From contig NZ_JACCAE010000001.1 of the NCBI RefSeq assembly GCF_013409205.1, positions 1,798,001-1,862,000 of the forward strand: a DNA stretch of 64,000 nucleotides, given 5' to 3'. This document shows, one piece after another, positions 52,046-60,831 of this stretch; the stretch's first letter is position 1; each line of letters opens with the position of its first letter. Position numbers and translations under genes: made by a program. Origin of the DNA: Janibacter cremeus (lineage in GTDB: Bacteria > Actinomycetota > Actinomycetes > Actinomycetales > Dermatophilaceae). Below the pieces are notes generated by a model. The model made no database searches. It was not told the DNA's origin and saw only the letters and a program-made list of their open reading frames with translations.

Positions 52046-53308
52046 ATGCGCACTCCCGTCCCGGACTACCTGGCCGAGGTCGCCGATGCCTGCGCGCCCT
52101 CGACGGGTGGCGAGCTGGCCTCCTACATCCCCGAGCTGACGAGGGTGGACCCGAGGTACTTCGGCTTGGCCATGGCCACGGTCGACGGCTCGATCTACTC
52201 CGTCGGTGATGCCGAGGTCGAGTTCACGATGCAGTCGATCTCCAAGGCCTTCGTCTACGGCCTGGCCCTTCGCGATCGCGGCATGCGCGCCGTCCTGGAG
52301 AAGGTCGACGTCGAGCCCTCGGGTGACCCCTTCGACGGGCTTTCCTTCGAGGCGAGTACCGGCCGACCCCGCAACCCGATGATCAACGCCGGTGCCATCA
52401 CGGCCCACACGCTCGTCGGGAAGGAAGGCATCGACGCCGATGAGCGGTTCGATCTGATCCATCGCCTCCTGTGCGACCTGGCGGGCCGTGAGCTGCGGGT
52501 CGACGACGAGGTCTGGCAGTCCGAGGTGCGCACCAGCGACCGCAACCTGGCGATCGCGCACATGCTGCGCAGCAAAGGGGTGATCACCGACCCGGCCGAG
52601 GAGGTGATCAGCGCCTACGCCCGCCAGTGCGCGGTGCTCGTGACCGCCCGTGACCTCGCCGTCATGGCGGCGACTCTCGCCAACGGGGGCGTGCAACCGG
52701 TGACCGGCAAGCGCGTCTTCTCCGGTGCGCAGGTGCGTCAGCTGCTCTCGGTGATGCTCACCTGCGGCATGTACGACTCCGCCGGCGACTGGGTCTCGGC
52801 CGTCGGCATCCCCGCCAAGAGCGGCGTCGGCGGCGGGATTCTCGGTGCCCTGCCCAGCCAGCTCGGCATCGCGACCTTCTCCCCGCGGCTCGACGCGCAC
52901 GGCAACAGCGTGCGCGGGATCCAGACCTTCGAGCGGTTGACCGCCGACATGCGGCTGCACCTGATGGAGGTCGCCCCACCGGCCCGATCGGTGGTCCACG
53001 CCGTTCGCGTCGTCGGTGAGGGCGAGGACGCCGTGCGTGTCTTCGAGCTGTCCGGTCTCCTGGGTTTCACCGCCGCGGAGCGCGTCCTGCAGTGGCTCAG
53101 CGCGGACCCGCCGCCGGAGCGCATCGTCGTCGTCGACCTGACCGAGGTCCACCACATCGAGGACGTCGCCCGGCGGATGCTCCTGGAGGGGATGCGCCGG
53201 ATGCGCCTCGACGGCCACGTCGTGCACGTCGTCGACAGCGGTGACGTCCTGCCCGACCCCGACCCCGGCGACGGGGTCATGCTCGGTCCGCCGCCGATGG
53301 CGATCTGA
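52046..53308 (+). CDS. glsA: Glutaminase A fused to a STAS domain
   Basis: 420-residue protein. Residues 1 to about 310 form a serine-dependent beta-lactamase-like glutaminase that hydrolyses glutamine to glutamate and ammonia: ELASYIPELTRVDP, FTMQSISKAFVYGLA (SxxK nucleophile), NPMINAGAI, and KSGVGGGILGALPSQLGIA. The C-terminal 100 residues (EDAVRVFELSGLLGFTAAE to VHHIEDVARRMLLEGM) are a STAS domain, seen in other actinobacterial glutaminases and possibly a regulatory or membrane-association module. No unusual start. Confidence 0.92.
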   Translation: MRTPVPDYLAEVADACAPSTGGELASYIPELTRVDPRYFGLAMATVDGSIYSVGDAEVEFTMQSISKAFVYGLALRDRGMRAVLEKVDVEPSGDPFDGLSFEASTGRPRNPMINAGAITAHTLVGKEGIDADERFDLIHRLLCDLAGRELRVDDEVWQSEVRTSDRNLAIAHMLRSKGVITDPAEEVISAYARQCAVLVTARDLAVMAATLANGGVQPVTGKRVFSGAQVRQLLSVMLTCGMYDSAGDWVSAVGIPAKSGVGGGILGALPSQLGIATFSPRLDAHGNSVRGIQTFERLTADMRLHLMEVAPPARSVVHAVRVVGEGEDAVRVFELSGLLGFTAAERVLQWLSADPPPERIVVVDLTEVHHIEDVARRMLLEGMRRMRLDGHVVHVVDSGDVLPDPDPGDGVMLGPPPMAI

Positions 53309-54012
53309 TGCTGCGTCGCCTGATCTACCCGGTGCCCGACTACACCGGGACCGAGCACGAGAGCACGAAGGGTGGGACTCACCTGCTCCATCGACCCGCG
53401 CCATCGGGTGGGCGCACCGTGGTCTACCTGCACGGCAACGGGTCCGACCTGGCCTCGATCGCGCCACTCGCGGAGCTCTTCGCCCGGCAGGGGCTCGGCT
53501 TCGCAGCGATCGAGTACCCCGGGTACGGTCCGGCCATCGGTCAGCGGATCTCCCAGCGGGGGATCCTCGCGGCCGCTGCCGACGGACTCGCTCACCTGCG
53601 CGATGGGGGGCTGACCGCCGCGGACACCGTGCTGGTGGGGGAGTCGCTCGGATCCGCTGTCGCGGCCCACCTCGCCGCGGACGGCCTTCTGCAGGATGGC
53701 GAAGGGAGCGGTCGCCTGGTCCTCGTCTCGCCCTTCACCTCGATGACGGCGATGGTGCGTCGGGTGGTGCGGGTCTTCCCTCGTCTCCTCGTGCCGGACC
53801 GGTGGGAGACCGACGCGCTCGCCGACCGGATCACGGTGCCGACGCTGCTCGTCCACGGTGCGCAGGACTCCCTCGTGCCCCCGCAGATGAGTGAGGCCCT
53901 CGAGACGGTCATCCCGCACGTGCGCCGAGTGCTCCTGGCGGGACGCGACCACAACACGCTGTGGGAGGCGCCGAGCGAGTGCCTCGAGGTGATCGCCGAC
54001 TTCGCTCGCTAG
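53308..54012 (+). CDS. Alpha/beta hydrolase
   Basis: 234-residue esterase- or lipase-like alpha/beta hydrolase with HGNG oxyanion motif, nucleophile elbow VLVGESLGSAVAAHLAADG (GxSxG serine), LLVHGAQDSLVPP acid region and GRDHNTLWEAP histidine. The substrate is unknown. The ATG overlaps the glutaminase stop (TGATG), so it is co-expressed with glsA. It resembles the family of proteins described as serine aminopeptidase S33-like or BAAT-like. Confidence 0.87.
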   Translation: MLRRLIYPVPDYTGTEHESTKGGTHLLHRPAPSGGRTVVYLHGNGSDLASIAPLAELFARQGLGFAAIEYPGYGPAIGQRISQRGILAAAADGLAHLRDGGLTAADTVLVGESLGSAVAAHLAADGLLQDGEGSGRLVLVSPFTSMTAMVRRVVRVFPRLLVPDRWETDALADRITVPTLLVHGAQDSLVPPQMSEALETVIPHVRRVLLAGRDHNTLWEAPSECLEVIADFAR

Positions 54013-54099
54013 ATTCGGTGCGTATTGCCGGTGGCCCGGACAGCTGCGACCCGGGTGACGGGTGATCGGAATCCGGGTGTCGCGGATCACGGGACGAGG

Positions 54100-54105
54100 G
54101 ATACT
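54100..54105 (+). promoter_or_regulatory. Probable -10 element giving a leaderless transcript
   Basis: GATACT resembles the TANNNT -10 consensus and lies 9 nt before the ATG at 54115, the spacing at which transcription would start at or next to the initiation codon. There is no ribosome site. A leaderless mRNA for the FAD reductase is therefore likely, which is frequent in actinobacteria. Confidence 0.5.
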
Positions 54106-54114
54106 GTTGTGTGT

Positions 54115-55500
54115 ATGGCGCAGATAGTTGGCTGGGCCTCGCACGCCGAGGCCGTCGACCGCCTCGTGCGGTCGCACGAGGCGATCCCGCACGGCTCGCC
54201 CGTGCGTCTGGCGAAGAAGACCTCGAACCTCTTCCGGCCACGCTCCGGCACGGACGCACCCGGCCTCGACGTCTCCGGCCTGACCGGCGTCATCGAGGTG
54301 GATGCCGACCACCGCATCGCGCAGGTGCAGGGCATGTGCACCTACGAGGACCTCGTCGCGGCCACACTGCCGCACGGCCTCATCCCGCTCGTCGTGCCGC
54401 AGCTGCGCACGATCACCCTCGGCGGAGCGGTCACCGGTCTGGGCATCGAGGCGACGAGCTTTCGCAACGGCCTGCCGCACGAGTCCGTCCTTGAGATGGA
54501 CGTCCTCACCGGGTCCGGCGAGGTCGTCACGGCCACCCCGGACGGTGAGCACGCCGACCTCTTCGCCGCCTTCCCCAACTCGTACGGCTCGTTGGGCTAC
54601 GCCACCCGGCTGCAGATCGAGCTCGAGCCGGTGCGCTCACGGGTTGCCCTGCGGCACCTGCGCTTCGACGACGCGGCCGCGCTCGTCGAGGCCGTGGAGG
54701 CGATCATCGCCGCCGGCGAGCACGAGGGGATCCGCGTGGACGCCCTGGACGGCGTCGCCTTCTCTCCCCAGGAGCTCTACCTGACCCTGGGGACATGGAC
54801 CGACGAGGCCGGTCCGACGAGTGACTACACCGGGCAGCAGATCTACTACCGCTCCCTGCAGGAGCGCACCACCGACCTGCTCACCACCCACGACTACCTC
54901 TGGCGCTGGGACACCGACTGGTTCTGGTGCTCCGGCGCCTTCGGCGTGCAGAAGCCCTGGGTGCGTCGCGCCTGGCCCCGCCGCTGGCGGCGCTCGGACG
55001 TCTACCACAAGATCATCGGCCTCGACCGGCGCTTCGACGTCGTCGACCGCCTCGACGCCCGCGCGGGTCGACCGCTGCGCGAGCGGGTCATCCAGGACGT
55101 GGAGGTGACCCTCGACCGGCTGCCGGAGTTCCTCGAGTGGTTTGATGAGGAGGTGGGCATGCGACCGGTCTGGCTGTGCCCCCTTCGCCTGCGGCAGGTC
55201 GACGGCCGGGTGCGCACTTGGCCGACCTACCCCCTTCGCGCCGGGGTGACCTACGTCAACGTCGGCTTCTGGGGGACGGTGCCCGTGGGCGACGACGCGC
55301 CGAACGGCCCGCTCAACCGGGCCATCGAGGCCAGGGTGCACGAGTTGGGCGGACACAAGTCCCTCTACTCCGAGGCCTACTACGAGCGCGAGGTGTTCGA
55401 CCGCCTCTACGACGGTGCGAACCTCACCCGAGTACGACAGCACTACGACCCGGATGGCCGGCTGACCGGCCTCTACGAGAAGGCGGTGGGCAGGCAATGA
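54115..55500 (+). CDS. FAD-dependent 10-methylene-fatty-acyl reductase (TmsA/BfaB type)
   Basis: 461-residue oxidoreductase of the FAD/DHCR24-like group that is paired with a cyclopropane-synthase-like methyltransferase in mycobacteria and relatives. Together they make 10-methylstearic (tuberculostearic) acid from oleoyl phospholipids: the methyltransferase adds a methylene branch and the FAD enzyme reduces it. Seen: PRSGTDAPGLDVSGLTGVIEVD (FAD-binding start), CTYEDLVAATLPHGLIPLVVPQ, TLGGAVTGLGIEATSFRNG, and HESVLEMDVLTGSG. The downstream methyltransferase overlaps by 4 nt. Gene symbol withheld because names differ between species. Confidence 0.88.
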   Translation: MAQIVGWASHAEAVDRLVRSHEAIPHGSPVRLAKKTSNLFRPRSGTDAPGLDVSGLTGVIEVDADHRIAQVQGMCTYEDLVAATLPHGLIPLVVPQLRTITLGGAVTGLGIEATSFRNGLPHESVLEMDVLTGSGEVVTATPDGEHADLFAAFPNSYGSLGYATRLQIELEPVRSRVALRHLRFDDAAALVEAVEAIIAAGEHEGIRVDALDGVAFSPQELYLTLGTWTDEAGPTSDYTGQQIYYRSLQERTTDLLTTHDYLWRWDTDWFWCSGAFGVQKPWVRRAWPRRWRRSDVYHKIIGLDRRFDVVDRLDARAGRPLRERVIQDVEVTLDRLPEFLEWFDEEVGMRPVWLCPLRLRQVDGRVRTWPTYPLRAGVTYVNVGFWGTVPVGDDAPNGPLNRAIEARVHELGGHKSLYSEAYYEREVFDRLYDGANLTRVRQHYDPDGRLTGLYEKAVGRQ

Positions 55501-56765
55501 GCAGGATCGCGATCGCTGAAGCGCTGGCATCCTTCGTGCCGGAGGAACTCCCGGTGCACATCACGGCATACGACGGCAGTTCCGCCGGGCCACCGGACGC
55601 GCCCTTCGCCATGGACCTGCGAACCGAGCGTGGCCTGTCCTACCTGCTCACGGCCCCCGGTGACCTCGGCGTGGCGCGGGCCTACATCATGGGGGACCTC
55701 GTCGCGACGGGCTTCCACCCGGGCGACCCGTACCCGTTGATGAACGCCATGCGCAACCAGGAGCGGTGGAACCTGCCCGGCCCGCGCGAGGCGCTGGAGC
55801 TCGTGCGCGGCCTGGGGTGGCGCCACCTCGACCCGCCGCCGGTGCCGCCGCAGGAGACCCTTCCGCGCTGGCGGCGCGTCTTCGAGGGCCTGCGCCACAG
55901 CAAGCAGCGCGACTCCGAGGCCATCAGCCACCACTACGACGTGTCCAACCGGTTCTACGAGCTGGTCCTCGGGCCCTCGATGACCTACACGTGTGCGCTC
56001 TTCCCGACGGTGGAGACCTCGCTCGAGGAGGCGCAGTTCGCCAAGTACGACCTGATCGCCCGCAAGCTCGATCTGCAGCCCGGCCAGCGGTTGCTGGACG
56101 TGGGCTGCGGCTGGGGCGGGATGGTCATGCACGCCGCCCGGGAGTACGGGGTCAAGTCGCTCGGCGTGACCCTCTCTCGCGCGCAGGCGGACTGGGCCAA
56201 GGAGGCCATCGACCGTGCCGGGCTGGGTGATCTCGCCGAGGTGCGTTTCATGGACTACCGGGACGTGCCGGAGGGTGACTTCGACGCGGTGAGCTCGATC
56301 GGTCTCACCGAGCACATCGGTGTGCGCAACTACCCGGCCTACTTCGCCGCCCTGCGCGACAAGCTGCGTCCCGGGGGAAGGCTGCTCAACCACTGCATCA
56401 CCCGGCCGGACAACCGTCGCGTCGAGACGGGGGCGTTCATCGACCGCTACGTCTTCCCCGACGGGGAGCTGACCGGCATGGGTACGGTGCTCGCCGAGGC
56501 CCAGGACGTCGGGCTCGAGGTGCAGCACGCCGAGAACCTGCGGCCCCACTACGCCATGACCCTCGCCGGGTGGAATCGCAACCTCGAGGCGCACTGGGAC
56601 GAGGCCGTCGCCGAGGTCGGCGAGGGCACCGCCCGCGTGTGGGGGCTGTACATGACCGGATCACGGGTCGCCTTCGAGCGGGACGAGATCGAGCTCTCCC
56701 ACGTACTCGCGACCCGCACGGACGCGAAGGGGGTCAGCAGCTACCCGCTGCGGCACACCTTCTGA
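55497..56765 (+). CDS. Cyclopropane-synthase-like fatty acid methyltransferase (TmsB/BfaA type)
   Basis: 422-residue SAM enzyme acting on unsaturated phospholipid acyl chains. The N-terminal lipid-binding region is followed by HHYDVSNRFYELVLGPSMTYTCALF, the cyclopropane/mycolic-acid methyltransferase signature, SAM motif LLDVGCGWGGMVMHAA, SIGLTEHIGVRNYP, and GRLLNHCITRPD. Context with the FAD reductase makes the 10-methylene pathway more likely than cyclopropanation. ATG overlaps the reductase stop (ATGA). Confidence 0.9.
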   Translation: MSRIAIAEALASFVPEELPVHITAYDGSSAGPPDAPFAMDLRTERGLSYLLTAPGDLGVARAYIMGDLVATGFHPGDPYPLMNAMRNQERWNLPGPREALELVRGLGWRHLDPPPVPPQETLPRWRRVFEGLRHSKQRDSEAISHHYDVSNRFYELVLGPSMTYTCALFPTVETSLEEAQFAKYDLIARKLDLQPGQRLLDVGCGWGGMVMHAAREYGVKSLGVTLSRAQADWAKEAIDRAGLGDLAEVRFMDYRDVPEGDFDAVSSIGLTEHIGVRNYPAYFAALRDKLRPGGRLLNHCITRPDNRRVETGAFIDRYVFPDGELTGMGTVLAEAQDVGLEVQHAENLRPHYAMTLAGWNRNLEAHWDEAVAEVGEGTARVWGLYMTGSRVAFERDEIELSHVLATRTDAKGVSSYPLRHTF

Positions 56766-56835
56766 GGGCGCGCGCCGTTCGGGGAATTCCGGGGGCGCAG
56801 GTCGCTCCGCGACAGTGAGCCCCTGCCCTGGACGG

Positions 56836-57615
56836 TCAGACGTGGCCGCTGAGCTGGGCCATCCGGGACTCCAGACGGCTGATCAGCTGCGCGGAGCCGC
56901 GGTCGGCCTGCTTCTTCTCCTTGCCGGTCGAGGCCTGGGCCTCGGTGAACATCGGCATGACGTCGATGGACAGGCGGGCACCACCGGCGAGCGAGCGCAG
57001 CTCGTCGACCTTGGCGCCGAAGGGGGTGCCGCTGCCGGGTGAGTAGTACCGGACGGCGGCGTCCACGTCGTCGACGAAGAGGTCAGCCTTCGCCACGACG
57101 ATGACCACCCAGATCGGCTTGTCCCGGCGCACGGCCATCGAGGCGATCCGATGCGAGGTGATCGCGAAGTCCTCCAACTCGGCCGCCAGCAGGGCCTCGC
57201 GTGTCGCATCAGCGGGCATGCTGCCGCGCGGGGTGGCGTGACCGTTGGCGACGACGTGCAGGACGCCGTCGACCGGGTCGTCGTGGAAGACCTCGTCGAG
57301 CGCGGACAGCCGTGTCGCGGCGTTGTCGCCGGGGACGACGCGGAAGCGGAAACCCCGGCCCCTGGCGGTCTTGCGGGTGCGTCGCTCCATCGTCGCCGAG
57401 CCGTCGTCGAGAGTGGCCTCGACGGAGGCGCGGCGGGCGAGGCGGTCAGCCAAGCGGGTCTTGCCCACACCGGTCATCCCCGTCACGGCCACAGTCGGGA
57501 AGCGCCCCCGGAAGAGGTGCCCGAACTGCAGCGGTGCGTTGGACAGGGCCGAGATGGCACCGCCGGCGAGGCTGGTGCCGATCGCTGCCTTGGTCGGCTG
57601 GGAGAGCCTGGCCAT
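56836..57615 (-). CDS. P-loop GTPase-like protein
   Basis: 259-residue protein with Walker A GMTGVGKT in VAVTGMTGVGKTRLADRLA and VVAKAD, which resembles the NKxD guanine-recognition motif (N replaced). Other regions are family-specific; a full G3 motif is not obvious. It lies 2 bp downstream of the mycoredoxin-like gene on the same strand, in a row that begins with the SprT-like gene. Function unknown. Confidence 0.75.
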   Translation of the reverse strand: MARLSQPTKAAIGTSLAGGAISALSNAPLQFGHLFRGRFPTVAVTGMTGVGKTRLADRLARRASVEATLDDGSATMERRTRKTARGRGFRFRVVPGDNAATRLSALDEVFHDDPVDGVLHVVANGHATPRGSMPADATREALLAAELEDFAITSHRIASMAVRRDKPIWVVIVVAKADLFVDDVDAAVRYYSPGSGTPFGAKVDELRSLAGGARLSIDVMPMFTEAQASTGKEKKQADRGSAQLISRLESRMAQLSGHV

Positions 57616-57617
57616 GC

Positions 57618-57935
57618 TCAGCCGAGCTGCTTTTTCACGTCGGCGAGCGACGGGTTGGCGGCGGAAGAGCCGTCAGGGTAGAGCAGCGTCGGCACCACCT
57701 GGTTTCCGCCGTTGATCGTCTCGACGAGCTCGGCGGTGCCGGGAGTGTTCTCGATGTTGATCTCGGTGTAGCCGATGCCCTCGCGATCCAGCTGGGACTT
57801 CAGTCGACGACAGTAGCCGCACCAGGTCGTGGAGAACATCGTCACCGTGCCCGCGGAGGGCAGGTCGACGCCAGGGGGCAGGATCTCGCGAACGTTCACA
57901 CCCACCAGCCAACCATGCCGAGGCCCGGAATCCAT
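57618..57935 (-). CDS. Mycoredoxin/glutaredoxin-like protein
   Basis: About 105 residues of thioredoxin fold with redox motif CGYC in TMFSTTWCGYCRRLKSQLD and cis-proline VVPTLLYPDGSSA. This form is close to mycoredoxin-1 (Mrx1), which reduces mycothiol mixed disulfides. ATG 57935 is used; a GTG at 57899 would give a protein nearer the usual Mrx1 length of about 85-95 residues. It lies between SprT-like and GTPase genes, 15 bp after the first. Confidence 0.88.
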   Translation of the reverse strand: MDSGPRHGWLVGVNVREILPPGVDLPSAGTVTMFSTTWCGYCRRLKSQLDREGIGYTEINIENTPGTAELVETINGGNQVVPTLLYPDGSSAANPSLADVKKQLG

Positions 57936-57949
57936 CCCCGACCCCGTGG

Positions 57950-58456
57950 TCAGCGGCTCGTGAGGATGCCGGCCAGCTCGCGGCGGTAGCCCTCACCCGG
58001 GTCGGTCGGCACCCCGTGATGGGTCCACGTGAAGATCGAGTCGACGCTGAAGCCGGGGCCGCACCGGCGGCAGGACAGGACCCTCGATGGACGTCGGTGC
58101 CGGTCGACGGTGTGCCCCCGTGGGCAGGTGCCGAGCCAGCTGCCGGGGATCCGGGCAGCATCCTCGGGCAGGCACCGATCAGGGCTGGCGCCGATGGCGG
58201 TCGCCGTCGCCCGCCACCGCGGTCCGTGCGCGGCCCGGGGGCCGGCCAGGGCGTGCGCGATCTCGTGCAGGACGGTGTCGCGGACCTGGTCCAGCGTGTG
58301 CAGGCGCGTCAGGTGTGCGCTCAGGCCGATCGCCCGGTCGGTGTAGCGGCACACCCCCGCGCGCCTCTTGGCGCGGTCGAGGACCAGCGTCCAGTCCCCG
58401 AGGCCGTGCTCGTCCATCAGCTCCCGCGCCAGCACCCGCGCATCCTGGATGTCCAT
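57950..58456 (-). CDS. SprT-like zinc metalloprotein
   Basis: 168-residue protein of the SprT family. Catalytic-type zinc motif HEIAHAL in TVLHEIAHALAGPRAAHGP, followed by a C-terminal zinc-ribbon with cysteines in LGTCPRGH and LSCRRCGPG. Eukaryotic relatives (SPRTN) are DNA-protein crosslink proteases; bacterial members are little studied. ATG 58456 starts the conserved domain. It heads the SprT-mycoredoxin-GTPase row. Confidence 0.88.
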   Translation of the reverse strand: MDIQDARVLARELMDEHGLGDWTLVLDRAKRRAGVCRYTDRAIGLSAHLTRLHTLDQVRDTVLHEIAHALAGPRAAHGPRWRATATAIGASPDRCLPEDAARIPGSWLGTCPRGHTVDRHRRPSRVLSCRRCGPGFSVDSIFTWTHHGVPTDPGEGYRRELAGILTSR

Positions 58457-58584
58457 GCGCCAGAGAGTAGGTGGCGCCCCTGACAACGCGGCTCGCAGGC
58501 CCGCTCCCCGCAGACCGCTCGCGCCGCAGCCGGCGGCTGGTGGGGGGCGTCCGGCGTGCACGTGCGTGGTGAGACGATGGCGAC

Positions 58585-59589
58585 ATGGTTGCTGCGTTGC
58601 CGCCCCTCTCCCTCCTCGACCTGGCCACCGTGGGCCGCGGTCGACCGGTCGCCGAGGCGCTGGCGGAGACGGTCACGCTCGCACAGACCGCCGACGAGCT
58701 CGGCACCTTCAAGCGCCTCTGGTTCGCCGAGCACCACAACATGCCGCGGATCGCCTCGGCCGCCACGTCGGTGCTCATCGCCCACGTCGCGGCTCGCACC
58801 GAGCGCATCCGCGTCGGTTCGGGGGGCGTGATGCTGCCCAACCACTCGCCGCTGGTCATCGCCGAGCAGTTCGGCACCCTCGCCGAGCTGCACCCCGAAC
58901 GCATCGACCTGGGCCTGGGGCGCGCGCCCGGCACCGACGGCGCGACCATGCGTGCCCTGCGCACCGATCCGCGTGCTGCCGAGGCCTTCCCCCAGGACGT
59001 GCGTGAGCTGCAGGGCTACCTCACCGGCCAGACGCAGATCGAGGGCATCCACGCCTACCCGGGGCGCGGGACGAACGTACCGCTCTACATCCTCGGTTCC
59101 TCGCTCTTCGGCGCCCAGCTCGCCGCGGCCTACGGACTGCCGTACGCCTTCGCCAGCCACTTCGCACCGGACGCGCTCGAGCAGGCGGTACGCGTCTACC
59201 GGGAGAGGTTCACCCCGAGCGAGCAGCTCGCGCAGCCACATGTCATCGCGGCGGTGAACGTCATCGCGGCCGACGACTCTGCGACGGCGAAGGCCGCGCA
59301 GGAGAAGGTCCTGCACGCCCGGGTTCGGATGCTCGCCGGTCGAGTCGGCTCCGGGAGCATCGACGACGACATGGTCGTCGCGCTCCTCGACACCCAGGTC
59401 GGCGCCCAGGCCAAGCACATGCTGACGCACACCGTCGCCGGTGACCGCGACGAGGTCGCGGCCGGGCTCGCGGACTTCGCGGCGCTCGCCGATGCCGACG
59501 AGCTGATGGTGACCAACCCCGCGCCGGGTCTCGACCAGCGGGTACGCACCCTGCAGATCCTCGGGGGCGTCGCACCGCGCGTGCTGTAG
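58585..59589 (+). CDS. LLM-class flavin-dependent monooxygenase
   Basis: 334-residue protein of the luciferase-like monooxygenase group 2 family. It starts with [21 protein letters not shown] and contains [42 protein letters not shown] and GLGRAPGTD, typical of FMN-binding members that hydroxylate small organic compounds. The substrate is unknown. It stands alone before the cobalamin riboswitch. Confidence 0.9.
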   Translation: MVAALPPLSLLDLATVGRGRPVAEALAETVTLAQTADELGTFKRLWFAEHHNMPRIASAATSVLIAHVAARTERIRVGSGGVMLPNHSPLVIAEQFGTLAELHPERIDLGLGRAPGTDGATMRALRTDPRAAEAFPQDVRELQGYLTGQTQIEGIHAYPGRGTNVPLYILGSSLFGAQLAAAYGLPYAFASHFAPDALEQAVRVYRERFTPSEQLAQPHVIAAVNVIAADDSATAKAAQEKVLHARVRMLAGRVGSGSIDDDMVVALLDTQVGAQAKHMLTHTVAGDRDEVAAGLADFAALADADELMVTNPAPGLDQRVRTLQILGGVAPRVL

Positions 59590-59600
59590 CGTGTCCCCAG

Positions 59601-59771
59601 CCTCGGTGCACGGGAAGCCGGTATGAATCCGGCACGGCCCTCGCCACTGTGATCGCCGAGTCGTAGGCCCTTGTCGTCGGTCGGGAGTGATCCCGCGCCG
59701 GGGAAGCCACTGGAGCAATCCGGGAAGGCTGGCCTGCGACGTTGACGCGTCAGTCAGGAGACCGACCGAGG
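59601..59771 (+). promoter_or_regulatory. Cobalamin (B12) riboswitch
   Basis: Plus-strand leader with the conserved blocks of the class: GGGAAGCCGGTATGAATCCG, CGGCCCTCGCCACTGTGATC, GGGGAAGCCACTGGAGCAAT followed by CCGGGAAGGC, and GTCAGTCAGGAGACC. The 5' end CCTCGGT pairs with ACCGAGG at the 3' end. The element ends 32 nt before the start of the first binding-protein gene. High adenosylcobalamin should repress the import operon. Confidence 0.95.
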
Positions 59772-59802
59772 TGGAGAAGAGTCCACGAGGGTTTGGAGAA
59801 CC

Positions 59803-60831
59803 ATGCGTTCTGTTGTGTCGCGTTCTTCCCGGTGTCGTGCCGGGTTCATTGTCAGCGCCTTGGTCGGTGCCGGGATGCTTGCCTCCTGTGCGCAGGCCCC
59901 GTCGGGCGAAGGGGGTGGACCCACCCCCGCGTCGTCGGGCGCCTTCCCGGTCACGATCGACAACTGCGGTCAGGACGTGACCCTTGAGAAGGCACCCGAA
60001 GAGGCGATCACGCTCAACCAGGGCGCGACCGAGGTGGCCCTGGCGCTGGGACTCGAGGACCGGTTGGCCGGAACCGCCTACCTCGACGACCAGGTGGCGC
60101 AGCAGTGGCGTGGGGCCTACGACTCGGTTCCGGTGCTCGCCAAGGAGTACCCCTCGCAGGAGACCTTCCTCGAGGCGGAGCCCGACCTCGCCTACGCCTC
60201 CTACGCCTCGGCCTTCGACGCCAAGAGCGTCGGGACCCGCGACGAGCTCGCCGCGCAGAAGATCCCCACCTACCTCTCGCCGTTCGGCTGCCCGGACGAG
60301 AAGGACCAGCCCGAGGCGTCCTTCGAGTCCGCGTGGACGGAGATCGAGGACGTCGCCACGATCTTCGGCGTGAAGGACCGGGGAGCGCAGGTCGTGCAGG
60401 AGCAGGAGCAGGCTCTCGACGACGTCCGGGCGACCTCGACCGGTGAGGGCATCGACGTCCTCTGGTACGACTCCAACACCAAGACCCCCTTCGTCGGTGG
60501 CGGCGGTGGTGGGCCGCAGCTGGTCCTGGACGCCGTCGGTGCCACCAACATCTTCGCGGACCTTGCGGACAGCAGCTGGGAGGAGGTGAGTTGGGAGCAG
60601 GTCGTCGCCGCCGACCCCGAGGTCATCGTCCTCGCCGATGCCGCGTGGTCCACCGCCGAGGAGAAGATCGAGTACCTGGAGAACGATCCGGTGCTCTCCG
60701 AGTTGGGCGCGGTGCAGCAGACGCGTTACGTCACGGTGCCGTTCGCCGCGAGCACCCCGGGTGTGCGATTGGTCGAGGGCGCGCAGACCGTGTCCGAGCA
60801 GTTGGCCCAGTTCGAGGAGCTGGGCAAGTGA
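59803..60831 (+). CDS. ABC substrate-binding lipoprotein, cobalamin-type (first copy)
   Basis: 342-residue BtuF/FecB-like lipoprotein: signal peptide with lipobox LASC (cysteine at about residue 29), a Ser/Pro-rich linker, then a two-lobed binding domain including FPVTIDNCGQDVTLEK, ITLNQGATEVALALGL and WEEVSWEQVVAADPEVIVLAD. It is under the B12 riboswitch, so cobalamin or a corrinoid is the likely ligand. The stop overlaps the start of a paralogue. A cluster of CGAAGGGG falls in the linker. Confidence 0.9.
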   Translation: MRSVVSRSSRCRAGFIVSALVGAGMLASCAQAPSGEGGGPTPASSGAFPVTIDNCGQDVTLEKAPEEAITLNQGATEVALALGLEDRLAGTAYLDDQVAQQWRGAYDSVPVLAKEYPSQETFLEAEPDLAYASYASAFDAKSVGTRDELAAQKIPTYLSPFGCPDEKDQPEASFESAWTEIEDVATIFGVKDRGAQVVQEQEQALDDVRATSTGEGIDVLWYDSNTKTPFVGGGGGGPQLVLDAVGATNIFADLADSSWEEVSWEQVVAADPEVIVLADAAWSTAEEKIEYLENDPVLSELGAVQQTRYVTVPFAASTPGVRLVEGAQTVSEQLAQFEELGK

